Positions 49,507-59,368 of a stretch of DNA of 64,000 nucleotides are shown here, piece by piece. Source of the stretch: Halomonas socia (GTDB lineage: Bacteria > Pseudomonadota > Gammaproteobacteria > Pseudomonadales > Halomonadaceae). The notes beneath the pieces were generated by a model, which saw only the letters and a program-made list of their open reading frames with translations, was not told the origin of the DNA and did not search any database. The DNA lies in NCBI RefSeq assembly GCF_010977575.1, contig NZ_CP048812.1, positions 2,542,001 through 2,606,000 on the forward strand. Direction: 5' to 3'. How positions within the stretch are numbered: position 1 is the first letter of the stretch; every line of letters begins with the position of its first letter. A program made the position numbers and the translations under genes.

Positions 49507-49689
49507 GATGGGTCACCTTGCGGTTGGCGTGAATGTTCCGACGCTTTCTCGTCGAGATCGCCGAAGTAAATGCGAGACATTTTTGATGACGTGATTCTAG
49601 TTAGATGACACGATCCTCACATTCGCCTTTAGTCGCATTTTTGCGATTTTGTTTGGTAAGTTTACGAAAAAATACTGCGTCTGCGGTGT

Positions 49690-49875
49690 TTAGAGGCTAC
49701 CGAAAAGCTGTGCCAGCATGGGTATCGCGGCAATCAGGAAACCGAGCACGGCGATGCCGTAGCCCAGCGCGCGTCGACGCCGCCGCCGTGCCAGGCTGAG
49801 GCCCACCAGGCATACCACCAGTCCGACCAGGTTGAAAACGAACAGCGACATTTCCAGCAGTTCCTGGGTGGCCAT
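49690..49875 (-). CDS. Small two-TM membrane protein
   Basis: The 61-residue product starts MATQELLEMSLFVFNLVGLV with AGGAG 6 bp before the ATG. Two hydrophobic helices flank a five-arginine cluster (ARRRRRRALG), which would sit in the cytoplasm, placing both termini outside. I do not recognise the family. The flanking 49507-49689 is T/A-rich, non-coding, and holds a small hairpin TCGCA-TTTT-TGCGA. Confidence 0.7.
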   Translation of the reverse strand: MATQELLEMSLFVFNLVGLVVCLVGLSLARRRRRRALGYGIAVLGFLIAAIPMLAQLFGSL

Positions 49876-49997
49876 CGTGACTCCTTGACGTAGGCTTGGG
49901 CTATGAGCGCCGGGGGAACCCTTGGTGAGTGGCGGGCTCTGATGATAGCAACTGCCTCCTGCGGCTGCAGCGGGGCCACGGTGAGAAAGGAGATGGC

Positions 49998-50540
49998 ATG
50001 GCCGATGCAGATGACGTACTGGCGTTCTGGTTCGACGAGCTGACCCCCGCACAGTGGTTCCGCAAGGATGCCGCGCTCGACGCGGCCATCGCCGGTCGCT
50101 TTGGCGCACTGCTCGAGGCGGCGGGTCGCGGGGAGCTGTGGGAGTGGCGACTGTCGGCGCGCGGTCGGTTGGCCGAGATCATCGTGCTCGACCAGTTCTC
50201 GCGCAATGTGCATCGCGATACGCCGGCGACCTTCGCCAATGACGGCATGGCCCTGGTGCTGGCTCAGGAAGCCGTGACCCAGGGTAGCGACCGCCACCTC
50301 GACGTCGCCTGGCGCGCCTTCCTGTACATGCCCTATATGCACAGCGAGTCGCTCAAGGTGCACGACCAGGCGCTGCGGTTGTTCGACCAGCCGGGCCTCG
50401 AGGAGAACCTGCGCTTCGAGCACCACCATCGCGATATCATTGCGCGATTTGGCCGCTACCCCCATCGCAATGCCATACTGGGGCGCGACTCCACGGCGGC
50501 GGAGCTGGCCTTTCTCGAACAGCCTGGCTCGTCGTTCTGA
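49998..50540 (+). CDS. DUF924 family protein
   Basis: The 180-residue soluble helical protein starts at ATG 49998 with AAGGAG upstream. DUF924 features are VLAFWFDELTPAQWFRKDAALD at the start, IIVLDQFSRNVHRDTPATFA in the middle and HRDIIARFGRYPHRNAILGR near the end. The family is widespread, resembles TPR-like repeats, and has no assigned function. Confidence 0.92.
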   Translation: MADADDVLAFWFDELTPAQWFRKDAALDAAIAGRFGALLEAAGRGELWEWRLSARGRLAEIIVLDQFSRNVHRDTPATFANDGMALVLAQEAVTQGSDRHLDVAWRAFLYMPYMHSESLKVHDQALRLFDQPGLEENLRFEHHHRDIIARFGRYPHRNAILGRDSTAAELAFLEQPGSSF

Positions 50541-50599
50541 GGCACTCACGCCGCGGGCGAGCGCATGCGGCATGATTCAATGGATGAAGGAGACACACG

Positions 50600-50842
50600 A
50601 TGGGATTGATTCTGTGGTTGATCATTGGTGGTCTGGCGGGCTGGATTGCCGGCAACATCATGCGTGGCGGCGGCTTCGGTATCCTCGGCAACATCGGCGT
50701 GGGGATCGTCGGGGCGGTAATCGGTGGTTTCCTGTTCAGCCTGCTGGGGCTGCAGTCCGGTGGCTTCATCGGCTCGCTGGTGACCGCCACGGTAGGTGCC
50801 GTGGTGCTGCTATGGGTGATTTCCAAGGTGCGTAGCGGCTGA
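50600..50842 (+). CDS. GlsB/YeaQ/YmgE family small membrane protein
   Basis: The 80-residue protein has three TM helices and glycine-rich segments (LAGWIAGNIMRGGGFGILGN and VGAVIGGFLFSLLG) typical of transglycosylase-associated proteins. AAGGAG precedes ATG 50600. Members are often stress-induced; function is unknown. Confidence 0.92.
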   Translation: MGLILWLIIGGLAGWIAGNIMRGGGFGILGNIGVGIVGAVIGGFLFSLLGLQSGGFIGSLVTATVGAVVLLWVISKVRSG

Positions 50843-50864
50843 GCTCGCCAGCTTGAGAGGCAAG

Positions 50865-50890
50865 CACCGCCCGGCACATGCCGGGCGGTG
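50865..50890. terminator. Bidirectional terminator hairpin between convergent genes
   Basis: Eleven-base-pair perfect stem CACCGCCCGGC/GCCGGGCGGTG with loop ACAT, between the GlsB-like gene and the amidase. No clear T-run on either strand. Confidence 0.6.
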
Positions 50891-50895
50891 TGCGT

Positions 50896-52311
50896 TCAGG
50901 CCTGCTGAATGGGGTCGGGCATGGTCGGAAAGCGTGGCGGGTGCGCTTCCATGAACGCATGGCAAGCGCGCAGTACGCGCACATCGTCGAACTTGCCGCC
51001 GGTCAATTGGAAGCCTACCGGCAGGCCCTTGTCGGTGAAGCCGCAGGGTACCGAGGCGGCGGGCTGCTGGCTGAGGTTGAAGGGGTACGAGAAGGGGGCC
51101 CAGTCCACCCAATCCTGCATGCCGCTGCCCGGCGGTACCTCGTGATTGATGGCAAATGGCTCGACGGCCACCGACGGGGTCATCAGCAGATGATAGTCGC
51201 GATTGAAGTGCTCCAGGCGTTCGGTCAACCGCGCCCGCTGGCTCAGCGCGCGGAACAGATCCACCGACGACAGCGACTCGGCGCGCAGGGCGTTGGAGAC
51301 CAGTCCCGGGTCGAGGCGCTCGCGCTGGCTTGCGCTCAACTGCTGGTACATGTCCAGCGAGGCGGTGTGCCAGATGGTCTGGAAGGTGGAAAGCGGTGAG
51401 GCGAAACCGGGGTCGACCTCGACGATCTCGGCGCCGAGTGCCGCGAGCTTGTCGGCGGCCTCCCTGACGCGTTGCGCTACCTGTGGGTCGACCTGGGCAT
51501 AGCCGAGGTCGGCGGAGTAGGCGATGCGCAGCCCGTCGATGCCCTGGCCGATATCGCCACCCCAGTCGTCGGGCTGGCCGCGGATGGCGTAGGGGTCGTG
51601 GTAATCGTAGCGGCCGATCACGTTGAGCAGCATGGCGGCATCGCGCACGGTACGCGTCATCGGGCCGAGGTGGGAAAGGGTGGGCTCCTGTGAGGGCGGC
51701 CACTGGGGTACCCAGCCGAACGAGGGCTTGAAGCCGAAAATGCCGGTGAAGGCGGCGGGAATGCGGATCGAGCCGCCGGAGTCGCCACCCTGATGCAGCA
51801 CGCCCATATTGAGCGCCGCGGCGGCAGCCGCGCCGCCGGAAGAACCGCCCGGGGTCAGCCGGGTATCCCAGGGGTTGCGGGTAGCACCGTGGACGAGGTT
51901 GTCGGTCACCCCCTTCCAGCCGAACTCCGGGGTATTGGTCTTGCCGAGCAGGATCGCGCCGGCCTCGCGCAGCTTGAGGGCCGGCGGTGAGTCGCGCTCG
52001 CGGGGGGCGTTGCTGGTGGTCAGCGAGCCCTCCCGCGAGGGCATGCCGGCCACTTCGGTCAGATCCTTGAGCGACACCGGCACGCCGTCGATGGGGCTCA
52101 GCGGCTCGCCCTTGCCCCAGCGCCGCGCCGAGGCGCGGGCGGCCTGCTCGGCACCCTCGTGGTCGACGTGGACATAGGCATTGACGGCGGGGTTGAAGCG
52201 CTCGATGCGTTCCAGGGCGGCGCGGGTGGCCTCCAGGGGTGAGCAGTTGCGGCGTCGGTAGCGCTCGACGAGCTGGGCGGCGTCGAGCGCGCCGAGATCG
52301 GTATCGTTCAC
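50896..52311 (-). CDS. Amidase (amidase-signature family)
   Basis: The 471-residue enzyme starts at GTG 52311 (NDTDLGALDAAQLVERYRRR) with AGGAGAG just upstream. The Ser-cisSer-Lys triad is visible: Lys in GVPVSLKDLTE, cis-Ser in TPGGSSGGAAAAAAL, and nucleophile Ser in GGDSGGSIRIPAAFTG. It hydrolyses amides; the substrate is unknown. GatA is unlikely because gatB/gatC are not adjacent and the C-terminal region differs. Confidence 0.93.
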   Translation of the reverse strand: MNDTDLGALDAAQLVERYRRRNCSPLEATRAALERIERFNPAVNAYVHVDHEGAEQAARASARRWGKGEPLSPIDGVPVSLKDLTEVAGMPSREGSLTTSNAPRERDSPPALKLREAGAILLGKTNTPEFGWKGVTDNLVHGATRNPWDTRLTPGGSSGGAAAAAALNMGVLHQGGDSGGSIRIPAAFTGIFGFKPSFGWVPQWPPSQEPTLSHLGPMTRTVRDAAMLLNVIGRYDYHDPYAIRGQPDDWGGDIGQGIDGLRIAYSADLGYAQVDPQVAQRVREAADKLAALGAEIVEVDPGFASPLSTFQTIWHTASLDMYQQLSASQRERLDPGLVSNALRAESLSSVDLFRALSQRARLTERLEHFNRDYHLLMTPSVAVEPFAINHEVPPGSGMQDWVDWAPFSYPFNLSQQPAASVPCGFTDKGLPVGFQLTGGKFDDVRVLRACHAFMEAHPPRFPTMPDPIQQA

Positions 52312-52388
52312 ACATCTCTCCTTGTGCGATGGGCGTCGCGTCATGCGCCACTTCAGGCTAGGAGATTGGTGCTATGCCCGACAAGGGG

Positions 52389-52982
52389 TCAGCGGCGCAG
52401 CAGCTTGCGGTAGCGGTCGAGCTGCTGGTCGAGCCAGGCGCCGCGGGGTGCGCCCTCCAGGTCGCGTCCGGGCACCCTGAGCTGGAGCACGAAAACGCCC
52501 TGGGGCGCCTGGCCAAGCCGGCGGGCGGCCAGCTCTGCGAGCGCGCCCTCGAGGCGCTGGGGGCGACACCAGGTCAGCCATAGCGCCTGCTGTTCGAGCA
52601 GGTAGTCGAGCCGGGCGGCGTCCTCGAGCACCGACATGGCACCATGCACCAGCCCCTGGGAGAGGCTCTCCAGGGTGCGATAGGCCGGTGCTCCGGCGGC
52701 GCGGCAGGCGTGGCTACCCTCGACTCGACAGCGCTCGCGGGCCGTGGCATCGGCGGGCCAGTTGCCGCCGCGCAGCCGCGCTGGCGATGCCGCCACCAGC
52801 TGGGTGAGGGCCATACAGGGCGTGGCGTCCGCCAGCGGCCTGGACGCCTCGGCGACATGGCAGCCGGCCATGGCCTCGCGCAGCCAGCGGTAGTCACAGG
52901 CGCGCTGCACGGTGGCTTGGGCGTCCGCCAGCGAGTGGTGGGCGCCGTACAGCGAGCGCAGCAGAGAGAGGGTGCGAAACAT
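52389..52982 (-). CDS. Hypothetical protein
   Basis: I do not recognise this 197-residue protein. It starts MFRTLSLLRSLYGAHHSLAD at 52982 with GGAAAT upstream. It is rich in Ala, Arg and Leu, probably all-helical, with five cysteines (ACDYRW, GCHV, TPCM and RCRVEGSHACRA among them). There is no signal peptide or TM helix. It lies between the amidase gene and the gabT terminator, all on the minus strand, so it is probably transcribed on its own. Confidence 0.65.
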   Translation of the reverse strand: MFRTLSLLRSLYGAHHSLADAQATVQRACDYRWLREAMAGCHVAEASRPLADATPCMALTQLVAASPARLRGGNWPADATARERCRVEGSHACRAAGAPAYRTLESLSQGLVHGAMSVLEDAARLDYLLEQQALWLTWCRPQRLEGALAELAARRLGQAPQGVFVLQLRVPGRDLEGAPRGAWLDQQLDRYRKLLRR

Positions 52983-53036
52983 CGAATTTCCTTGGGCGCA
53001 GGCAGTGTCGTGCAAAGCCAGGGCAAGGATATCACC

Positions 53037-53069
53037 AAAAAAACCGCCCGGCTGCGGTCAGCCGGGCGG
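53037..53069 (-). terminator. Rho-independent terminator of gabD-gabT
   Basis: Eleven-base-pair perfect stem CCGCCCGGCTG/CAGCCGGGCGG with 4-nt loop; on the minus strand it is followed by seven T. It begins 34 bp after the gabT stop. Confidence 0.95.
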
Positions 53070-53102
53070 CGGGTAGTGGCTAATGGCGACGCCGGGGTGG
53101 GC

Positions 53103-54404
53103 TCAGGCGGTGGCGCCAGCCGTTTGGCCGACCAGTTCCTTGAGGCAGGACTCGAGGATGCCAAGGCCCTCTTCGAGGATCTCGTCCTCGATGGTGACCG
53201 GCATCAGGAAGCGGATGGTGTTGCCGTACATGCCGCAGGAGAGCAGGATCAGGCCATTGTCGCGGGCCTTCTTGCACAGCGCCGCGGCCAGCTCGGCGTC
53301 CGGGGTGTGGTTGGCCTTGTCGGAGACCAGGTCGAAGGCCGCCATGGCGCCCATGTTGCGCGCGTTGTCGATGCAGTCGAAGTCTTGCTGCCAGGTGGCG
53401 AAGCGCGTGGCCAGCTTGTCGCCCAGGGCGTTGCTCTTGGCGAGGATGTTCTCCTCCTCGAAGACCTCGAGTACCGCCAGGGTCGCGGCACAGGAGACCG
53501 GGCTGCCGGTGTAGGTGCCGCCCAGCGAGTTGCCGCCGGAGGCATCCATCACCTTGTCGGTGCCCACCACCGCGGAGATCGGCATGCCGTCGGCCATGCT
53601 CTTGGCCATGGTCATGATGTCGGGCTCGACGCCGCTGTGCTCGATGGCGAACATCTTGCCGGTACGCCCGAAGCCGGACTGCACTTCGTCGATGATCATC
53701 AGTATGCCGTGCTCGTCGCAGATCTCGCGGATCGCCTTGAGGAAGCTGGGCGGCGCGGGGTAGAAGCCACCCTCGCCGAGCACCGGCTCAAGCACGATGG
53801 CCGCGGTATCCTTGGGGTTGGCGTCGGTCTTGAGCGCCATCTGCAAGCCGCGCAGGGCCTCGTCTTCACTGACACCGTGGTAGGGCACCGGGAAGGGCGC
53901 GCGGAAGACGTTGCCGGGCATGCTGCCGAAGTCGGTCTGGTAGGGCGCGACCTTGCCGTTCATGGCCATGGTCATGAAGGTACGGCCGTGGTAGCCGCCG
54001 TCGAAGCAGATCACGTTGTTCTTGCCGGTGGCGGCGCGGGCGACCTTGACGGCGTTCTCCAACGCCTCGGCGCCGGAGTTGGCCAGCATCACCTTGGCGT
54101 GGCCGCGCACCGGGGTGATCTGGCTGAGCTTCTCGGCCACCTTCACGTAGCCCTCGTAGGGCATCACGGTCTGGCAGGTGTGCATGACCTTGTCCAGCTG
54201 CGCCTTGACCGCCTCGACCACCTTGGGGTGGCGGTGGCCGATATTGAGCACGCCGATGCCGCCGGCGAAGTCGACGAAGCGGTTGCCGTCGGCGTCCCAC
54301 ACCTGGGCGTTCTCGGCGCGGTCGGCAAAGGCCGTGGCGGGGCTGGCGGCGCCGCTGGCCACATAGCGCTGCTTGAGGTCGTTGAGCTCTGCGTTGGTCA
54401 TCAT
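53103..54404 (-). CDS. gabT: 4-aminobutyrate aminotransferase
   Basis: The 433-residue class III PLP aminotransferase converts GABA and 2-oxoglutarate to succinate semialdehyde and glutamate. The PLP lysine is in DIMTMAKSMADGMPISAVVG, and the Asp of IIDEVQSGFGRTGKMF contacts the cofactor. Two adjacent ATGs (54404, 54401) share AAGGAG. gabD is 30 bp upstream in the same operon, which supports GABA rather than another omega-amino acid. Confidence 0.93.
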   Translation of the reverse strand: MMTNAELNDLKQRYVASGAASPATAFADRAENAQVWDADGNRFVDFAGGIGVLNIGHRHPKVVEAVKAQLDKVMHTCQTVMPYEGYVKVAEKLSQITPVRGHAKVMLANSGAEALENAVKVARAATGKNNVICFDGGYHGRTFMTMAMNGKVAPYQTDFGSMPGNVFRAPFPVPYHGVSEDEALRGLQMALKTDANPKDTAAIVLEPVLGEGGFYPAPPSFLKAIREICDEHGILMIIDEVQSGFGRTGKMFAIEHSGVEPDIMTMAKSMADGMPISAVVGTDKVMDASGGNSLGGTYTGSPVSCAATLAVLEVFEEENILAKSNALGDKLATRFATWQQDFDCIDNARNMGAMAAFDLVSDKANHTPDAELAAALCKKARDNGLILLSCGMYGNTIRFLMPVTIEDEILEEGLGILESCLKELVGQTAGATA

Positions 54405-54434
54405 CTCACTCCTTGGATAGTTGGTAAGGGGCGC

Positions 54435-55886
54435 TCACAGGCCGCCGATACACACATACTTTAGCTCAGTGAAGTCATCCAGGCCGTGGTGCGACCCCTC
54501 GCGGCCCAGGCCTGATTCCTTGACGCCACCGAACGGCGCAAGTTCGGTGGAGAGCAGGCCCTCATTGACCGCTACCATGCCATATTCCAGGCCCTCCATG
54601 ACATGCCAGATGCGCCGATAGTCGCGGGCATAGAAGTAGGCGGCAAGCCCGAACTCGGTGGCGTTGGCCATGGCGATGGCCTGTTCGTCGGTGTCGAAGC
54701 GGAACACCGGGGCCAGCGGGCCGAAGGTCTCCTCGCGGGTCACACGCATCTCGGCGGTGACGTCGGCGACCACGGTGGGCTGGAAGAAGGTGCCGCCCAG
54801 TGCATGCGGCTCGCCGCCACATACCAGCCGAGCGCCTTTCTCCAGGGCATCGTGGATATGCGACTGGACCTTGTCCACCGCCGCGGCATTGATCAGCGGG
54901 CCCTGCATCACGCCCTCGTCGAGGCCGTTGCCGACCTGGAGCTCGGCGACCCGGGCGGTGAGCTTTTCGAGGAAGGCCTCGTAGACGCCGTCCTGGACCA
55001 GGAAGCGGTTGGTACATACGCAGGTCTGGCCGGCGTTGCGAAACTTGGAGGCGATGGCGCCCTCCACCGCGGCGTCGAGGTCGGCGTCGTCGAAGACGAT
55101 GAACGGCGCATTGCCGCCCAGCTCCATGGAGACCTTCTTGACCGTGCTGGCGCACTGCGCCAGCAGCCTCTTGCCCACCGGGGTGGAGCCGGTGAAGGAG
55201 ACCTTACGCACTCGCGGGTCGCTGGTCAGCACCTCGCCAATGGCGGCTGGTTTCTCGGCGGTGACCACGTTGAGCAGGCCGGCAGGAAAGCCGACCTGCT
55301 CGGCGAGGCGCGCCAAGGCCAGGGCGGTCAGCGGGGTGGCCTCGGCGGGCTTGATCACCACCGGGCAGCCGGCGGCCAGCGCCGGGGCGCACTTGCGGGT
55401 GATCATCGCCAGCGGGAAGTTCCACGGGGTGATGGCGGCGACCACGCCGATCGGCTCGCGCAGCACCAGCAGGCGCTTGTCGGCGCCGTGGCTGGGCAGC
55501 GTCTCGCCGGCCATGCGCTTGGCCTGTTCGGCGTAGAACTCGATGAAGCTGGCGCCGTAGGCGACTTCGCCGCGAGACTCGGCGAGCGGCTTGCCCTGCT
55601 CCAGGGTCATCAACCGCGCCAGATCCTCCTGGTGGGCCATGATCGCCTCGAACCAGGCGCGCAGCAGCGCACTGCGCTGCTTGGCCGGGGTCTTGCGCCA
55701 CGCCGGCCAGGCCGCCTCGGCGGCGGCCACCGCGTCGCGCGCGGCCTCGGCATCGAGGTCGGGCACCTCGGCGAGCACCTCACCGCTGGCCGGGTTGGTC
55801 ACTGCGAAGCGCCGCTCGGCGTCGCGCCAGGCGCCGGCGATGAACGCCTTGTCGATCATCAGATCGGGAAGAGAGGATATGGGCAT
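54435..55886 (-). CDS. gabD: Succinate-semialdehyde dehydrogenase (NADP+)
   Basis: The 483-residue aldehyde dehydrogenase starts MPISSLPDLMIDKAFIAGAW with AGGAGG 5 bp upstream of ATG 55886. The catalytic Cys is in FRNAGQTCVCTNRF and the Glu in MELGGNAPFIVFDDAD. TPWNFPLAMITRK and FTGSTPVGKRL are also typical of GabD. It oxidises succinate semialdehyde to succinate, feeding the TCA cycle, and is the first gene of gabDT. Confidence 0.95.
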   Translation of the reverse strand: MPISSLPDLMIDKAFIAGAWRDAERRFAVTNPASGEVLAEVPDLDAEAARDAVAAAEAAWPAWRKTPAKQRSALLRAWFEAIMAHQEDLARLMTLEQGKPLAESRGEVAYGASFIEFYAEQAKRMAGETLPSHGADKRLLVLREPIGVVAAITPWNFPLAMITRKCAPALAAGCPVVIKPAEATPLTALALARLAEQVGFPAGLLNVVTAEKPAAIGEVLTSDPRVRKVSFTGSTPVGKRLLAQCASTVKKVSMELGGNAPFIVFDDADLDAAVEGAIASKFRNAGQTCVCTNRFLVQDGVYEAFLEKLTARVAELQVGNGLDEGVMQGPLINAAAVDKVQSHIHDALEKGARLVCGGEPHALGGTFFQPTVVADVTAEMRVTREETFGPLAPVFRFDTDEQAIAMANATEFGLAAYFYARDYRRIWHVMEGLEYGMVAVNEGLLSTELAPFGGVKESGLGREGSHHGLDDFTELKYVCIGGL

Positions 55887-55906
55887 GGAGCCTCCTGAGG
55901 GAACGA

Positions 55907-55975
55907 TGTCGATAATTGTTATCATAATTGACGTAGTGTGCAATATATAAAACGTTCAATATTCAATTGACCTCG
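55907..55975 (-). promoter_or_regulatory. AT-rich control region of gabDT
   Basis: An AT-rich segment (about 55907-55975) precedes gabD, with ATAATTGTTATCATAATTG-type symmetry and a repeated TTGAA spaced by two bases on the minus strand. This suggests a promoter with regulator sites, but no exact -35/-10 pair could be chosen. Confidence 0.4.
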
Positions 55976-56056
55976 AACCATCGGCGCCCTGTGCGCTTTC
56001 GGCTACACTAGGCGCCGATTTATGCATTGCCGTCTTTCGTCATATCGAGGTGAGTC

Positions 56057-58515
56057 TTGGTCGATCCCCTGAATGCCTGGTGGGCGCAACAACTGGTGCT
56101 GTGTGGCTGGGCCTTCGAGCCTGACCCGACGGCGGTGTCGGCGGAGCTGGCCGGCGAGCGACTGGTGCACCTCGGGGTCGAGGAGCGCAGCGAGCTGGGT
56201 TGGCGGCTGCTCGAGGCGTTCGCCCCGGGCCAGCCCAACCCGCTGTGCCAGCTCGACGCCCTGGAGCTGCTGGCGCTGGCGGCAGCGGCGGGCTGGCTGC
56301 CCGGCGAGCAGGTGCGCGCCTGGGTCAAGCGGCTGGGGGAGGAGATCTGTATCCACCATCGCGACCTCGACGACTGGCTCAAGGCGCTGTTGGCGGTGCG
56401 CAGTGGCGAGGGCTGGGTGCGCGGCGACGATGGCTTCTATGAGGCCTGCGAGGCCCTGGCGCGCCTCGAGCAGGACGGCGATGGCGTGACCTGGGAAATG
56501 CTTGTCGCCCGCCTGGCGCGTCGCGAGCCGCTGGCTGCACTGTGGCCGAGTGCCCAGGGGGAGTCGGTATGGCGGTTGCGTGCGGCCTTCGCCCCGACCC
56601 TGGCGCTGCCGCCGAGCCCGGGGCTCGACTGGCCCGATGTCGCCGCCTGGCTCGGTGAGGTATGGCAGGTGCATGACCGCGACGAGCTGATCCGCCTGAT
56701 GCTGTGGCTGGCCGGGCAGGGCGACCGCTATGGCTGGGACCTCGACGCTAGCCGCCTGCTCGAGCAGGACGCCGATCAGCGCCAGGCGTGGCTGGCCGGT
56801 CTGCAGGATGCCAAGCCCTACGGACATGTGCTATTGACCTTCGTGGCGCGCGGCGAGCCGCTGGAGTGGGCGGCCTGGGACTGGCTGCGGCTGGTCGAAC
56901 TGGCCTATGCCGGCTGGTGCCTGGAATGGCTCAGCCAGCAGGAGGCCGAGGACTTTGCCGGCCATGCCCTGGATCTGCTGTCGCGGCGCTATAGCGACTG
57001 GCTGGCGCTGGCCAACGCCTACCAGCGCGGTCGCAGCCTGTTCGACGGGCGCGACCTGAACGGTGAAGTGGCGCGCGACTGGGCGCTGCTGCTGCAGTCG
57101 CCGGCCAGTCCCTGGCGCGAGCCGCTGGCCGGCCTGCTCGAGGAGCCGCTGCGCGAGCGCAGCCGGGCGGCAATGCGCGCCTGGCGCAGCGAGCCGCGTC
57201 ACTGGGTGCTGGCGCTGGCCTCGATCCGAGAGCCGGACCTGCTCTTCCGCCAGGGCATCGCGCCGCCGCCGAATGACGCACGACGCGACGATGCCCGCGG
57301 CTACCTGCGCGAGACCCTGGGGTTGTTTCCCGATGACGGCGCCGACGGGCTGCGCCGCTACTGGTTGCCGGCCCAGGCTCATCACCTCAATCAACTGGCC
57401 GCCGATGCCAGCCACTCGGCGCTACCCAGGACCCACACCCCGTTCGGCGAACCGCAGCCAGCGGCACTGGCCCAGCGTAACGCCCTGGCCGCCTGCAGCC
57501 GCCACGCGGCGACCATTCATATGGCCGAGAAGTACGCCTTCTACCTGCAGATGACGCTGGATAGCGACGAATTCGATGCCGCGGCGCTTACCGACCAGGC
57601 CGAGTCGCTGCGTGGCGTGCTGTGCCGCTTCTACCCCGATGCGCGACGCTTGCTGAGTGCCTGGGCCGCCTGGGAGAGCGTGCTGCCCGACGGCGACGGG
57701 CCGTTGCTGAGCCATGAAATCTGCTGGCACCGCGACGATCCTGGCAGCCCCTTCCACTGGCTGGACTGGACGCCGGGCGTCTGGCAGGAGCCCGGCGATC
57801 GCCCCAGCCTGCCGCGCTTCACCGCGCTGGCCCTGGTCGGTCCGCTCAATACCAGCGCCTGGAGTGATCCGCTGCCCGAGAGCCCCGCGAGTGCGAGGCG
57901 ATCCGCGAGTGGCTCGACAGCCACTACGGTTTGCATGGCCCCGAAAGCGTGGCCGAGTTCCTGGACTTTCTGCTCGGTTCCGGCGACCGCCAGGAGTATC
58001 AGATCAACTACGCTCCCTATACCCTCAACGCTGCGCGGCTGGCCTCCGAGATCGCTACCCTGGAGTCCGACGACTGCGGCGAGGAGGAGCGCAACCACCT
58101 GTTACGGCTGGCCCGGGTGCGCGATAACGAGGATGGCTGCAACGACATCGACATGACCGCCTGGGACGTTGCCCAGGCGGTGGATCTGGCAATTGCCGCC
58201 CGCCAGTTGAACTGGCTCGATGAGGCGGCCTTTGCCGCGGCGCTGGAACGTGCCATGCGGTTGGCCGGCGAGCACTACGGCGGCTGGTCGGCCTATGCGC
58301 GAGGCCTCTACACCGGCTTCTCGTTCTTCATGGGCGAGACCGAGGAGCGGGCGGACTTCCTGGCCAGCTTCCGCGAGGCTCTGGTAGCCTGGCTGACCGG
58401 GGCGCCGCCGCTGGCCGGCGCCTGGGCGAGTCTCGACTTCCCCGGTGCGCGTCCGCGGCACTGGGCGCCGATGCATATTGATACTCTGCCGGGGGATGCG
58501 CGCACCCTGCATTAA
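56057..58515 (+). pseudogene. DUF1266-domain protein, frameshifted in its C-terminal third
   Basis: Translation begins at TTG 56057 with GAGGTGAG just upstream. The first frame encodes about 610 sensible residues (MVDPLNAWWAQQLVLCGWAF ... RFTALALVGPLNTSAWSD) and then turns into an Arg/Ser-rich shadow reading. The sensible sequence resumes in another frame: RECEAIREWLDSHYGL, then PESVAEFLDFLLGSGDRQEY, to a stop at 58513-58515. The switch is at the CCCC of 57883-57886; one extra C restores a single frame of about 819 residues. The C-terminal region resembles DUF1266. Function is unknown. A sequencing error is possible. Confidence 0.75.
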
Positions 58516-58772
58516 CGAAACGTTACCTTCTCGGCTGTCGCCAGACGCCATAACATGGATTATATTCATCAGGTTATTGTCAACAGGCGCTTCCTGTCAG
58601 GCGCTTGACCCTTCTTGGCATCATCGGACCGCTGACAGGCCGCTATGGACGTGGTACGTCGGGCAAGCGCCCTTGGCACCACTTCCACAGCGATGTCATA
58701 CCGCCCCCGCACGCTGTTAATGCGTGATGGCGGCGGAGCGCGGTTCGCGTATTCGTGAACGAGGTCGCTGGA

Positions 58773-59368
58773 ATGTTGCGTATTGCTGGCGTATGTCTGC
58801 TTGTTGGTATCGTGGCTGGCTGTGCTGGAACGCCCCAAGAAGAGCCCCCGCCGATTACTTCGGTACATCCCTGCCGTCTCTCGATCATGACCCGCTGATG
58901 TCGCCGGTCGACAACCCCAACCGCGAACTGCGCAGTTTCCAGCGTCCGTCACCGGCGCTGGTGCGCCAGGCGCTGCTGGCCCAGCACGAGCGCTGGGTGG
59001 GCACCCCCTATCGTCTCGGCGGCGAGGGCCAGGCCGGCATCGACTGCTCGGCGCTGATGCAGCACGTCTTCAACGACAGCTTCAGCATGGACCTGCCGCG
59101 TACCACCGACTCCCAGGCGCTGCAGGGCAGCCGTATCGAGCGCAGCGAACTGCGTCCCGGTGACCTGGTGTTCTTCCGCCCGCCGGGGCCCTACAACCAC
59201 GTAGGGGTATACGTCGGCGACGGCTACTTCCTGCACGCCTCCACGTCCCAGGGGGTGATCCTTTCCGAGATCGACAACGTCTACTGGCAGCGCCACTACT
59301 GGCAGTCGCGGCGGCCCATGGAGCAGACCCAGCTGGCGCAGCGCGCGGCCTGGCGTCAGCGCGGCTGA
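58773..59368 (+). pseudogene. NlpC/P60 lipoprotein peptidase, frameshifted after the signal peptide
   Basis: ATG 58773 opens a lipoprotein signal (MLRIAGVCLLVGIVAGCAGT, lipobox VAGC) whose frame soon ends. The NlpC/P60 domain is in another frame: ADYFGTSLPSLDHDPL, the catalytic Cys in GIDCSALMQHVF, His in YNHVGVYVGDGYF and a third polar residue after it. The frames meet at the CCCCC of 58845-58849; one added C joins them into about 198 residues of an Spr/MepS-type murein endopeptidase. The domain frame can be opened at 58724, but that N-terminus has no signal or ribosome site. It overlaps the convergent LysR gene by 13 bp. Confidence 0.78.

Noticed and set aside
50896-52311. GatA subunit of the Glu-tRNA(Gln) amidotransferase
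   Set aside because: gatB and gatC are not adjacent, and the gene is flanked by unrelated genes. The general amidase call is safer.
52644-54464. A 606-codon plus-strand frame opposite gabT
   Set aside because: It is antisense to gabT and runs through its strong terminator. Composition is that of a shadow frame.
57883-57886. Programmed -1 frameshifting in the DUF1266 gene
   Set aside because: There is no X-XXY-YYZ slippery heptamer at the junction, and the same kind of C-run defect occurs in the next gene, so an indel is simpler.
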